Shown one piece after another: positions 7,414 to 13,857 of a stretch of 13,857 bases of DNA (positions are counted from its first letter, which is position 1; each line of letters opens with the position of its first letter). The DNA is from Deltaproteobacteria bacterium (GTDB lineage Bacteria > Desulfobacterota > DSM-4660 > Desulfatiglandales > B25-G16): positions 1-13,857 of the forward strand of contig JAGYMO010000381.1 in the NCBI GenBank assembly GCA_018400255.1, written 5' to 3'. The notes under the pieces were generated by a model. That model had not been told where the DNA came from. It was given only the letters and a program-made list of their open reading frames with translations, and made no database searches. Made by a program: the position numbers and the translations under genes.

Positions 7414-8397
7414 CTATAGATTATATCTGTTTTCGTTGAGCCATCTCAGAAAAGCATTCATATCATCGGGCATTGATGCTTTAAATTCAACGTATCTCTT
7501 TGAGTCGGGATGAAAAAATCCCAACGATTCAGCATGCAGCATCTGCCTGCCGGCGATTTGAAGGCATTCCCTAACTTTTGCAGGTTGTCTGTTCCACCAT
7601 TTTTTTCCATATCCATAAACAAGATCTCCTACAACAGGATGTCCTATGTACGCCATATGAACTCTTATCTGATGGGTTCTGCCGGTTTTTAGGCCTATTT
7701 TAAGCAATGAAAAAGTTTGAGAAAAGGCATCTACTACTACCCATTCAGTGATAGATTTCCTCCCTTTTAATAGAGAAATGCTCATCTCTTTTCTTTTGGT
7801 AGGATGTCTAAAAATAGGTAAGTCTATAGCTCCGTTTTCTTGCCCAAGGGTACCATGAACAATTGCCAGGTAATTTTTTTTTGTTTGTCTTAGCTTGAAT
7901 TGGCTGGATAAAAAGTCATGGGCAGAATCAGTTTTTGCCACAACCATAATACCTGATGTATCCTTATCAAGCCTGTGAACAATTCCAGGTCGTACCTGAT
8001 CTTTAAAGCTGGATAATTCAACCCCTCTCTTTAACAGCTCATGGACCAAGGTTACCCTATTGAGACCTCCGGCTGGATGAACAATTAAACCTGGAGGTTT
8101 ATCAACTACTATTATTGAGTTATCTTCATAAAGGATGTTGAGCTTGACATTTTCATTTGCATTTAAGGGCGTTGGTAATGGAAGCAGCGAAAGCTTAACT
8201 CTATCGCCAGAATTAAGCAAATGACCGGGCTTTTTTATCTCGCCGTTAACTGTAACTGCACCTGATCTAATAAGGTCTTGAGTTCGTGCCCTGGATAATC
8301 GTAATTCTTTTTTAGAACAGAGAAATCTGTCAAGCCTCACATCAGAGTTTTTAAACGAATGATAAAAAATAAAGGTTTTCTTGCTGATGTTTAGCAC
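7414..8397 (-). CDS. rluD: 23S rRNA pseudouridine synthase, RluD type
   Basis: Isomerises uridine to pseudouridine in large-subunit rRNA; RluD of E. coli acts on helix 69 (1911/1915/1917). Seen in 327 residues: an N-terminal S4 RNA-binding domain (RLDRFLCSKKELRLSRARTQ near 21-40, then SGAVTVNG at 45-52), and the catalytic domain with DKPPGLIVHPAGG at 99-111, RPGIVHRLDKDTSGIMVVAK around 136-155 with catalytic Asp144, and TGRTHQIRVHMAYIGHPVVGD later. S4 plus RluA-family core fits RluD or RluC; RluD is preferred on overall pattern, but the exact target uridines are inference. The start is GTG at 8397; no other usable start exists between it and the in-frame carD stop, though AAGG lies only two bases away. 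It follows carD by 24 bases and is probably co-transcribed with it. Confidence 0.93.
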   Translation of the reverse strand: MLNISKKTFIFYHSFKNSDVRLDRFLCSKKELRLSRARTQDLIRSGAVTVNGEIKKPGHLLNSGDRVKLSLLPLPTPLNANENVKLNILYEDNSIIVVDKPPGLIVHPAGGLNRVTLVHELLKRGVELSSFKDQVRPGIVHRLDKDTSGIMVVAKTDSAHDFLSSQFKLRQTKKNYLAIVHGTLGQENGAIDLPIFRHPTKRKEMSISLLKGRKSITEWVVVDAFSQTFSLLKIGLKTGRTHQIRVHMAYIGHPVVGDLVYGYGKKWWNRQPAKVRECLQIAGRQMLHAESLGFFHPDSKRYVEFKASMPDDMNAFLRWLNENRYNL

Positions 8398-8421
8398 TAC
8401 CTTATAATTATTGGGGTATTG

Positions 8422-8922
8422 TTACCTAACAGAATACTTCACGAAGAGACTCGATGTTATATCCCTTTCCACATCTTCTTCCTTCATGTTTTCAGCAAGA
8501 GAAATCTCTTTCACAAGCAGGCTTCTCGCTGTGTCTAACATTTTTTTTTCCCCGAAAGAAAGCTCTTTAACTCTATTAATTGTACTTAGGTCGCGAAATA
8601 CTTCTGCAATTTCGAAGACGGAACCACTTTTAATTTTATCCATATAATCCCTGTAACGCCTATTCCATGTCTGGCCATCATCCACAGACTTATCACTTTT
8701 TTGAAGTATAGAAAAAATTTTTGATACCTCCTCTGAATTCACAATCTGTCTTAATCCAACACTAGAAGTATTTGAAGATGGGACCATGATAATCATATTA
8801 TTTTCGAGGATTCTTATTATCAGAAAGCTTTCCTGGGAGCCAGCAATCTCCCTCATCTCAATCCTCTCAACGCGCCCAACACCATGGGCTGGATAAACTG
8901 CTAAGTCCCCTACTTTAAACAT
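8422..8922 (-). CDS. carD: CarD/CdnL-family RNA polymerase-binding transcription regulator
   Basis: CarD-type proteins bind the RNA polymerase beta subunit through an N-terminal Tudor-like domain and stabilise the open promoter complex, mainly at rRNA and housekeeping promoters. Seen in 166 residues: VGDLAVYPAHGVGRVERIE at 4-22, the RNA polymerase interaction domain; VPSSNTSSVGLRQI at 47-60; then a helical C-terminal domain with TWNRRYRDYMDKIKSGS at 85-101, containing the conserved Trp86 that wedges the upstream edge of the transcription bubble in characterised homologues. No AT-hook extension is present, so it resembles the compact CdnL form rather than Myxococcus CarD. AGGAGGT lies 4 bases before the ATG, a strong but close site. 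It is followed by rluD and preceded by a 335-base spacer with inverted repeats that may regulate it. Confidence 0.94.
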   Translation of the reverse strand: MFKVGDLAVYPAHGVGRVERIEMREIAGSQESFLIIRILENNMIIMVPSSNTSSVGLRQIVNSEEVSKIFSILQKSDKSVDDGQTWNRRYRDYMDKIKSGSVFEIAEVFRDLSTINRVKELSFGEKKMLDTARSLLVKEISLAENMKEEDVERDITSSLFVKYSVR

Positions 8923-8940
8923 TACTACCTCCTGTTAATA

Positions 8941-8977
8941 TTACAAATTCAGTCAAGCTGAATTAATAATTTTGTAA
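8941..8977. promoter_or_regulatory. Nested inverted repeats just upstream of carD (operator or leader hairpin candidate)
   Basis: AATTCAG (8946-8952) and CTGAATT (8958-8964) form a perfect 7-bp inverted repeat with a 5-base centre; TTACAAA (8941-8947) and TTTGTAA (8971-8977) form a second perfect 7-bp pair around it, overlapping the first by two bases on one side. The element ends 18 bases before the carD start, next to the AGGAGGT, so it could be a protein-binding site or a leader hairpin affecting translation. Either role is inference. Confidence 0.35.
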
Positions 8978-9204
8978 AAGAATTTATTGTATAAGCATTA
9001 CATCCATAGCTTAATCCATGAAATTCTTTGCTGCTCATAGCAGACTAAATATAAATCCTAAAACATTATGTCAGTTTAAGGTTAACTATCTTATAAGTAT
9101 TAAACAAAGTGGATAAAATACTTGGTTGAATACGCAACAATATTAATAATATTTACCTTCCCAAAAAAGAATTCTCTGATTTATAAACATTGTTATACTT
9201 TTTC

Positions 9205-9245
9205 ATGGAGACCATTTTGTCTCAAGCAAGGTTAATGATCTCCAT
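9205..9245. repeat. Overlapping inverted repeats downstream of hppA (mutually exclusive hairpins)
   Basis: ATGGAGA (9205-9211) pairs perfectly with TCTCCAT (9239-9245) over a 27-base loop, while GAGAC (9208-9212) pairs with GTCTC (9219-9223) over a 6-base loop. The two stems share bases 9208-9211, so only one can form. It lies just after the hppA stop, where a terminator is expected, but no T-run follows on either strand. Confidence 0.35.
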
Positions 9246-9257
9246 TGAATTGTAAAA

Positions 9258-11330
9258 TTAAAAGTACGTTAAAAAAAGCCCAATAGCAGGAAGTATAGGG
9301 GCAATTACGAGGGATACAACGGACATTAATTTTATTAAGATATTCATTGCCGGACCGGATGTATCCTTAAAGGGGTCGCCTACGGTGTCACCGACTACAG
9401 CAGCTTTATGGTTGTCAGAACCTTTTCCGCCTAGATTACCTTCCTCAATGTATTTTTTCGCGTTGTCCCAAGCGCCTCCGCTATTTGCCATAAAAAGGGC
9501 CAAGAATGCACCCATAACCGTAGCACCTAAGAGCATACCGCCGAGGGTTTCTTTACCCAAAAGGAAACCGACTAGAACCGGGGTAAGGATTGCTATCAGG
9601 CCTGGCGCCACCATTTTTTTAAGTGCGGATGTAGTGGCTATTGATACGCAGGTTGCAGGATCAGGCTTGACACCCTCTTTTCCTTCAAGCAATCCGGGAA
9701 TTTCTCTAAATTGTCTTCGTATCTCTTCCACTATGCTAAAGGCGGCCTCTCCTACCGATGTCATTGTTATTGCACCGCAGAGCATCGGAACAATGCCACC
9801 GATAAAGACACCTACTACTACCAAAGGGTTTTTGATATCCAGTGTTGTCAGCCCCGCTGCCTGTGTGTAAGCAACGAAAAGAGCCAGCGCAGTCAATGCG
9901 GCCGAACCTATGGCAAACCCTTTTCCTATTGCAGCAGTTGTATTCCCAAGGGCATCGAGTCCATCAGTTATTTTCCTTGTTTCAGGACCAAGGCCGGACA
10001 TCTCTGATATACCTCCTGCATTATCTGCAATTGGCCCATAGGCATCAACTGTCATAGTAGCGCCAACCGTAGCCAGCATCCCAACCGCGGATAAGCCAAT
10101 ACCGTAAATACCTGCTACTAAATACCCGATAAAGGTGGCTGCGGCTATACCAAGAATAGGCAGATAGGTTGATCGCATACCTACGGCGAGGCCGGCTATA
10201 ATTACTGTAGCTGGCCCAGTAGCAGACTGTTCGGCAATAGCCTTAACAGGCGGACCGGAGGTATAATACTCGGCTAAGAGCCCAATCACGATACCACAAG
10301 CAAGACCGGATATAATAGCCCAGAAAGCACCCCATGGCATACCCATATAATGGGTTATAATAGCAACCAATAATACAAGGATAGCAGCCGCTACATAGGT
10401 TGTAAGCCTGAGAGCACTTGCGGGATTTCCCCTCTGAAAGATTTTAATAGAAAATACGCCTGCAAATGACCCTATTAAACCAGCCATTACAACTAATATA
10501 GGCATTGCCATGAATTTAAGTTTAATAGCTGTAGCTGAAGAGCCTTCAAGGACTGGAAAACTTTTAACAAAGGCGGCAAGGGTTTCAGGGGTATTGATAG
10601 ACAAGGTGGCGGCAATTGCTATTGTTGCAATAACAGAGCCCACATAGGATTCGAATATGTCAGCCCCCATGCCCGCGATATCTCCTACATTGTCTCCCAC
10701 ATTATCAGCAATTACGCCGGGATTTCTTGGATCATCCTCAGGAATCCCAGCCTCTACCTTTCCAACTAGATCGGCTCCAACATCTGCGGCCTTTGTGTAA
10801 ACTCCTCCTCCGACCCTTGCAAATAATGCGATTGAGCTTGCACCCATGGCAAACCCATTGATATATTCTGCGGTTTCTGGATTTCCACCGTAAAGCCAAA
10901 ACCAAAAACCCAGACCAAGTAAGCCGAGACTTGCCACGGAAAGACCCATAACCGAGCCCGAAAAATATGAAACATTAAGGGCGCTGGCCTGTCCATTTTT
11001 GTTGGCAGCATTGGCAGTTCTTGAATTTCCTATGGTGGCAGCGCTCATGCCTGAAAATCCTGCTAACATAGAACAAAAAGCACCCGTAACGAATGCGATG
11101 GAGGTTCTCCATGATACGAAACCCAGTAAGAGGAAAACTATTGCTATAAAGAATAATAGGACGAAATATTCTTTCTTTAAAAATGCCATAGCCCCGGAAT
11201 GAATCATTTCCTCAAGTTCCTGGATTTGCTTACTTCCATTTGGTTGTTTTTTTACATATAAAAATATAAAATAAGCTATAAGTAAACCGAAAATTCCTAA
11301 ATAAGGCGCATAAACAGTTAATCCTTGCAT
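9258..11330 (-). CDS. hppA: Membrane-bound ion-translocating pyrophosphatase, potassium-dependent type
   Basis: Hydrolyses pyrophosphate and pumps H+ and/or Na+ out across the membrane. The 690 residues form about 16 hydrophobic helices. Seen: the substrate loops YTKAADVGADLVGKVEAGIPEDDPRNP (178-204), DNVGDNVGD (209-217), YGPIADNAGGISEM (431-444) and GDTVGDPFKDTSGP (647-660). In GNTTAAIGKG (462-471) Ala466 and Gly469 are the residues known for potassium-dependent enzymes; potassium-independent ones have Lys and Thr. The FESYVGS segment (226-232) has Glu227 in the position of the gate Glu of Thermotoga maritima Na+-pumping enzyme, and Lys667 lies in the last-helix segment. This favours a Na+-pumping or Na+/H+-pumping subtype, but the ion cannot be settled from sequence. 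The gene name is the generic one. The ATG starts 2 bases after the pth stop, with GGAGG inside the end of pth, so translation is likely coupled. Confidence 0.96.
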   Translation of the reverse strand: MQGLTVYAPYLGIFGLLIAYFIFLYVKKQPNGSKQIQELEEMIHSGAMAFLKKEYFVLLFFIAIVFLLLGFVSWRTSIAFVTGAFCSMLAGFSGMSAATIGNSRTANAANKNGQASALNVSYFSGSVMGLSVASLGLLGLGFWFWLYGGNPETAEYINGFAMGASSIALFARVGGGVYTKAADVGADLVGKVEAGIPEDDPRNPGVIADNVGDNVGDIAGMGADIFESYVGSVIATIAIAATLSINTPETLAAFVKSFPVLEGSSATAIKLKFMAMPILVVMAGLIGSFAGVFSIKIFQRGNPASALRLTTYVAAAILVLLVAIITHYMGMPWGAFWAIISGLACGIVIGLLAEYYTSGPPVKAIAEQSATGPATVIIAGLAVGMRSTYLPILGIAAATFIGYLVAGIYGIGLSAVGMLATVGATMTVDAYGPIADNAGGISEMSGLGPETRKITDGLDALGNTTAAIGKGFAIGSAALTALALFVAYTQAAGLTTLDIKNPLVVVGVFIGGIVPMLCGAITMTSVGEAAFSIVEEIRRQFREIPGLLEGKEGVKPDPATCVSIATTSALKKMVAPGLIAILTPVLVGFLLGKETLGGMLLGATVMGAFLALFMANSGGAWDNAKKYIEEGNLGGKGSDNHKAAVVGDTVGDPFKDTSGPAMNILIKLMSVVSLVIAPILPAIGLFLTYF

Positions 11331-11332
11331 TA

Positions 11333-11920
11333 CTATTCTACCTCCCTCTTCATTATTATAGAATTAAAATTATTCATTGCAGCTTCTACACCATTTAGAA
11401 TAAATGCCTCGACAGCCTCTGTCACAACATTAAGAACCTCCTTGATTATCTTTTCCTGGTCACTATAGAAGGGGTTTAAGACAAAATCTTCAATTACCTC
11501 CCCATGTTTTGGACGACCTATGCCTATCTTTATTCTGGTAAAGGAACATGACCCAAGGTGAAGGATTGCAGACTTTATCCCGCGATGGCCTCCTGATCCA
11601 CCATCGTAGGCTATCTTCATCCTGCCTACATCCAGATCAAGGTCGTCGTGGATTACCATCAAATCGTTTATATCTACTTTATAGTTTTCCACCAGACTTT
11701 TAACAGCTAAACCGGAATTATTCATAAAGGTCTGTGGGCAGGCAAGGACAACCTTTTTTTTGACAAATTCCATTTTTGCTGATTTAGAGAAAAAACCTTT
11801 ATTGCGTAAGTGAAGATTGTGTTTTTTTGATAGAAGATCAATAGCCCTAAAGCCAAGATTATGCCTGGTGTTATCATATTGAATGCCTGGATTACCAAGT
11901 CCTACAATAAGATAGGTGAT
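11333..11920 (-). CDS. pth: Peptidyl-tRNA hydrolase, with an ATC start codon
   Basis: Releases peptides from peptidyl-tRNA that dropped off ribosomes, recycling tRNA. No ATG, GTG or TTG occurs between the in-frame TAA inside rplY and the catalytic residues. The first ATG (11773) would yield 146 residues lacking the active-site Asn and His. Starting at ATC 11918-11920 gives 195 residues (E. coli has 194), beginning TYLIVGLGNPGIQYDNTRHNLGF-like after the initiator, and places Asn10, His20, Asn68 and Asp93 at exactly the E. coli positions. AAGGAGG lies 9 bases before this ATC. Other seen motifs: QTFMNNSG at 63-70, HDDLD at 91-95, and GGSGGHRGIKS just after. The gene begins one base after the rplY stop and ends two bases before hppA. 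The alternatives are a sequencing error turning ATG into ATC, or a true non-canonical start. Confidence 0.92.
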   Translation of the reverse strand: MTYLIVGLGNPGIQYDNTRHNLGFRAIDLLSKKHNLHLRNKGFFSKSAKMEFVKKKVVLACPQTFMNNSGLAVKSLVENYKVDINDLMVIHDDLDLDVGRMKIAYDGGSGGHRGIKSAILHLGSCSFTRIKIGIGRPKHGEVIEDFVLNPFYSDQEKIIKEVLNVVTEAVEAFILNGVEAAMNNFNSIIMKREVE

Positions 11921-11921
11921 C

Positions 11922-12578
11922 TTAAGATTCCTCCTTTTCTCCTGCTTTTTTACTTACGTCTTCCTCTTCAGCCACAACCTCTTCTTCCTCTACTTCCTCC
12001 ACCTCTTTTTCAACTGTCGGCGCGACAACTGTAGCAACTGTAAGGCCCTCGTCTTCTGTCGGCGTTAAGCCAGGAGGAAAAGGGACATCCCTTATGTGTA
12101 TTGTCTCACCTATATCAAGATTAGATACATCAATCTCTATCTTCTCAACCAGGTCTTTAGGTAAGAGCGATACGCTCAATTCCCTAATTGTATGCTGTAA
12201 AATGCCCCCATTTGTTACTCCGATTGGGGTATTTATAAGGACGGCAGGGATGTTAACCTCTATTGCTTCACCAAGGGCAATTTCATAAAGGTCCACATGC
12301 AGAAAATTCCTTGTAACAGGATCTATCTGAAGCTCCTTTATCATTACGGTCTTTGGTTTGGTTTTTTTGTCAGAGTTTATATTTAAATCAAATATAATAT
12401 TCTCCGCGGATTTTCCCCTGAGCACCTTTTCGAGTTCCGAATAGTTTAATGATATCATGGTAGGTGCTGCTTTTGGGCCATAAAAGATGGCGGGAATTTG
12501 CCCCGATTCTCTAAGTCGTCGAGCCTCTCCTTTACCAGTTTTATCCCTTACTTCAGAATTAATTTGTTCATTTTCCAT
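11922..12578 (-). CDS. rplY: 50S ribosomal protein L25, two-domain general stress (CTC/TL5) form
   Basis: Binds the 5S rRNA in the large subunit. In 218 residues: the N-terminal L25 domain (about 1-95, with GKGEARRLRESGQIPAIFYG at 15-34), the C-terminal beta domain of the CTC family (about 100-190, with VNIPAVLINTPIGV and the RDVPFPPGLTP segment), and a low-complexity tail rich in Glu and Val followed by Lys (about 190-218). The tail is likely disordered. The longer two-domain form contrasts with the 94-residue E. coli L25. The ATG at 12578 has CGGAG 6-7 bases upstream. It follows prs by 164 A+T-rich bases in which I see no convincing promoter, and pth begins one base after its stop. Confidence 0.96.
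   Translation of the reverse strand: MENEQINSEVRDKTGKGEARRLRESGQIPAIFYGPKAAPTMISLNYSELEKVLRGKSAENIIFDLNINSDKKTKPKTVMIKELQIDPVTRNFLHVDLYEIALGEAIEVNIPAVLINTPIGVTNGGILQHTIRELSVSLLPKDLVEKIEIDVSNLDIGETIHIRDVPFPPGLTPTEDEGLTVATVVAPTVEKEVEEVEEEEVVAEEEDVSKKAGEKEES
11930..11936 (-). promoter_or_regulatory. Strong Shine-Dalgarno sequence that fixes the pth start
   Basis: AAGGAGG on the minus strand, inside the last codons of rplY, with 9 bases between it and the ATC codon at 11918-11920. The near-perfect match and spacing are what make the ATC the best start; the next near-cognate codon (ATT at 11906-11908) is about 21 bases away. Confidence 0.75.
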
Positions 12579-12742
12579 TGTTAACTCCGGTAACTAATAT
12601 TTATTATCGATTTCCAAATAGTTCTCTCATTAAAGATAACATTCAAAGGATTGAACCATATCATATGACGTATAGGTGAGTTTTGTAGATATGTATAATG
12701 TTCATAGTTTATCTTACTAGCATAAATAGTTTTTATGTAATT

Positions 12743-13693
12743 TTATATAAAAAGGGAACTAATGGACCTTGAAAAGTAAACCCTTTTAATTGCCTCGCCT
12801 AAAATTTCAGCTACAGACAGGACCTTAATTTTGGCGCACCCTAAGGCCTTTTTATTTAATGGTATCGTATTTGTTACTAAAAGTGTCTCAATAGGGGAAT
12901 CAGCCAAACGATTTACCGCATTGCCCGATAGAACTGGGTGAGTGCAGCAAGCATATACGTTTTTTGCCCCGTTTTTAATTAAGGCATGGGCGGCCTGGTC
13001 TAAGGTGCCTGCTGTATCAACCATATCGTCCAGAAGAATCGCTGTTTTCCCTTTTACATCACCGATTACATTCATAGCCTCTGCAACATTTGGCTCCTCT
13101 CTTCTTTTATCTATAATAGCTAAAGACGCATTAAGTCTTTTTGCAAAGGAACGGGCCCTTTCTACACCACCAGCATCTGGGGACACTATTGTTAGATTAT
13201 TTTCAAAGTTTTCTATGATATACTTTAAGAGTATGGGGGCAGCGAATAAATTGTCTACAGGTATATTAAAATATCCTTGGATCTGCCCGGCGTGAAGATC
13301 AATGGAGATTACCCTGTTTACACCGGCCACGGTGATTAGGTCAGCTAAAAGTTTTGCGCTTATGGGGACCCTGGGCTTAACCTTTCTGTCCTGCCTGGCA
13401 TATCCGTAATAAGGCATTACAGCTGTTATGCTTTTTGCAGAGGCCCTTTTAAGGGAATCAGTAATTATTAACAGTTGCATGAAATTATCGTTGACAGGGC
13501 TGCATGTTGACTGAATTATAAACGCATCTTTGCCCCTAACATTTTCATCAATTTCAACTCTAATTTCGCCGTCGCTAAAGGTAGAATTTAATATCTGTCC
13601 GGGAACAATTTCCAGATAATCACAGACCTCTTTAGTGAGTTGTAAGTTTGATGTTCCACTAAATATTTTCAGGTTATCAATCAGTTCGTTCAT
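12743..13693 (-). CDS. prs: Ribose-phosphate pyrophosphokinase (PRPP synthetase, class I)
   Basis: Makes 5-phosphoribosyl 1-pyrophosphate from ribose 5-phosphate and ATP for purine, pyrimidine, NAD, histidine and tryptophan synthesis. From ATG 13693 it has 316 residues (E. coli 315). Seen: FSGTSNLQLTKEV near 11-23, the RQDRK segment at 100-104 that contacts ATP, IDLHAGQIQGYF at 131-142 with the conserved His134, SPDAGGVERAR at 171-181, and the PRPP-binding loop ILLDDMVDTAGTL at 219-231. Start choice: the frame is open to ATG 13780 and would add 29 residues (also ATG 13753), but family members begin near MNELIDNLKIFSG. No strong Shine-Dalgarno precedes any of the three ATGs, so the longer form is not excluded. 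A palindrome GGTTATAACC lies at 13715-13724. It follows the tRNA-Gln gene by 111 bases. Confidence 0.95.
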   Translation of the reverse strand: MNELIDNLKIFSGTSNLQLTKEVCDYLEIVPGQILNSTFSDGEIRVEIDENVRGKDAFIIQSTCSPVNDNFMQLLIITDSLKRASAKSITAVMPYYGYARQDRKVKPRVPISAKLLADLITVAGVNRVISIDLHAGQIQGYFNIPVDNLFAAPILLKYIIENFENNLTIVSPDAGGVERARSFAKRLNASLAIIDKRREEPNVAEAMNVIGDVKGKTAILLDDMVDTAGTLDQAAHALIKNGAKNVYACCTHPVLSGNAVNRLADSPIETLLVTNTIPLNKKALGCAKIKVLSVAEILGEAIKRVYFSRSISSLFI

Positions 13694-13804
13694 ATCTTTT
13701 TGCTTTGTAAAGAAGGTTATAACCGCCTTTGAAGAATTTTTTATCGTGCCCATTTTAGAAAGAGAAGTATGAAAACCCATTCACAGGATCTATTGTTCTC
13801 TTCC

Positions 13805-13857
13805 TGGCTGGGGTGGGAGGATTCGAACCTCCGAATGCGGGCTCCAAAGGCCCGTGT
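13805..13857 (-). tRNA. tRNA-Gln (anticodon TTG), 3' part; 5' end off window
   Basis: The minus strand gives the last 53 bases of a tRNA. Seen: anticodon stem CGGGC/GCCCG closing the 7-base loop CTTTGGA, whose positions 34-36 read TTG; a 5-base variable region; T-arm GGAGG-TTCGAAT-CCTCC; acceptor 3' strand CACCCCA; discriminator G; and an encoded CCA at 13805-13807. The A at position 72 implies a U1-A72 pair, typical of tRNA-Gln. The D-arm and 5' acceptor strand lie beyond the right edge. A tRNA-Gln just upstream of prs is a familiar arrangement in deltaproteobacteria and suggests a shared transcript. Confidence 0.93.

Larger units (their letters stand above)
8923..9257. other. 335-base spacer between hppA and carD
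   Basis: No gene is supported; minus-strand frames contain only very short runs, such as a 17-codon frame beginning MKKYNNV. It holds an inverted-repeat cluster just after hppA (9205-9245) and one just before carD (8941-8977). A poor promoter candidate is CTGACA (9074-9069) followed after 15 bases by TATATT (9053-9048); the spacing is short. Small A+T palindromes such as the one at 9139-9153 are probably chance. The length suggests that carD has its own promoter. Confidence 0.5.

Noticed and set aside
9139..9153. 15-base A+T-only palindrome as an operator
   Set aside because: Composed only of A and T in A+T-rich spacer, so chance occurrence is likely and nothing ties it to a promoter.
9385..9870. 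161-codon plus-strand open frame opposite hppA
   Set aside because: Antisense to the conserved pyrophosphatase; low-complexity Pro/Ser/Thr-rich translation typical of a shadow of a Gly/Ala-rich membrane protein.
11333..11773. Reading pth as a truncated 146-residue gene from ATG 11773
   Set aside because: The 49 codons upstream are intact in frame and encode the conserved GLGNPG and active-site His region, so the gene is full length with an unusual start rather than truncated.
1..13857. Mobile elements, CRISPR arrays, defence or biosynthetic systems
   Set aside because: No transposase, integrase, tandem direct repeats, Cas-like or toxin-antitoxin frames were seen; all supported genes are conserved housekeeping genes.

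Overview
This 13.9-kb window is a housekeeping stretch of a bacterial chromosome. Every supportable gene lies on the minus strand, so transcription runs from the right edge to the left. The gene set and order are a tRNA-Gln, then prs, rplY (CTC-type L25), pth, a membrane pyrophosphatase, carD and rluD. After a long gap come rho, rpmE, prfA, prmC, murA and comEC. Two blocks, prs-rplY-pth beside a tRNA-Gln and rho-rpmE-prfA-prmC-murA, are arrangements I know from deltaproteobacterial lineages (Desulfobacterota and relatives such as Geobacter or Syntrophus). The base composition is fairly A+T rich (by eye about 40% G+C) and very A+T rich between genes. A Desulfobacterota-like anaerobe is my best inference; no marker here fixes the genus.

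Layout by region, in transcription order. (1) 13857-11333: tRNA-Gln(TTG), cut by the window edge, then PRPP synthetase, ribosomal protein L25 and peptidyl-tRNA hydrolase. rplY and pth are one base apart, and pth has no ATG, GTG or TTG start: its only sensible start is an ATC codon placed ideally behind a strong Shine-Dalgarno sequence. (2) 11330-9258: a 690-residue ion-pumping pyrophosphatase translationally coupled to pth, with the residues of the potassium-dependent subfamily. (3) 9257-8923: a 335-base spacer with several inverted repeats. (4) 8922-7414: carD and rluD, 24 bases apart. (5) 7413-6812: a 602-base gap with a near-consensus sigma70 promoter that would give rho a leader of about 220 nt. 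(6) 6811-5155: rho and rpmE, with a promoter in front of rpmE. (7) 5154-4824: a 331-base gap where related genomes usually carry a DUF1385 gene. (8) 4823-1617: prfA, prmC and murA, overlapping by 4 and 8 bases. (9) 1453-1: the amino-terminal 484 residues of ComEC.

Functionally the genes cover translation (release factor 1 and the methylase that modifies its GGQ motif, L31, L25, peptidyl-tRNA hydrolase, 23S pseudouridine synthase, tRNA-Gln), transcription (Rho, CarD), precursor supply and energy (PRPP synthetase, pyrophosphatase), cell wall (MurA) and DNA uptake (ComEC). PRPP synthesis, translation and RNA metabolism feed a pyrophosphate pool that the membrane pump could exploit. I found no mobile element, CRISPR array, defence or biosynthetic island, and nothing I would call an undescribed system. 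The observations most worth checking are the ATC start of pth, the missing DUF1385 gene with an unexplained open frame in its place, and the inverted repeats around carD and rho.
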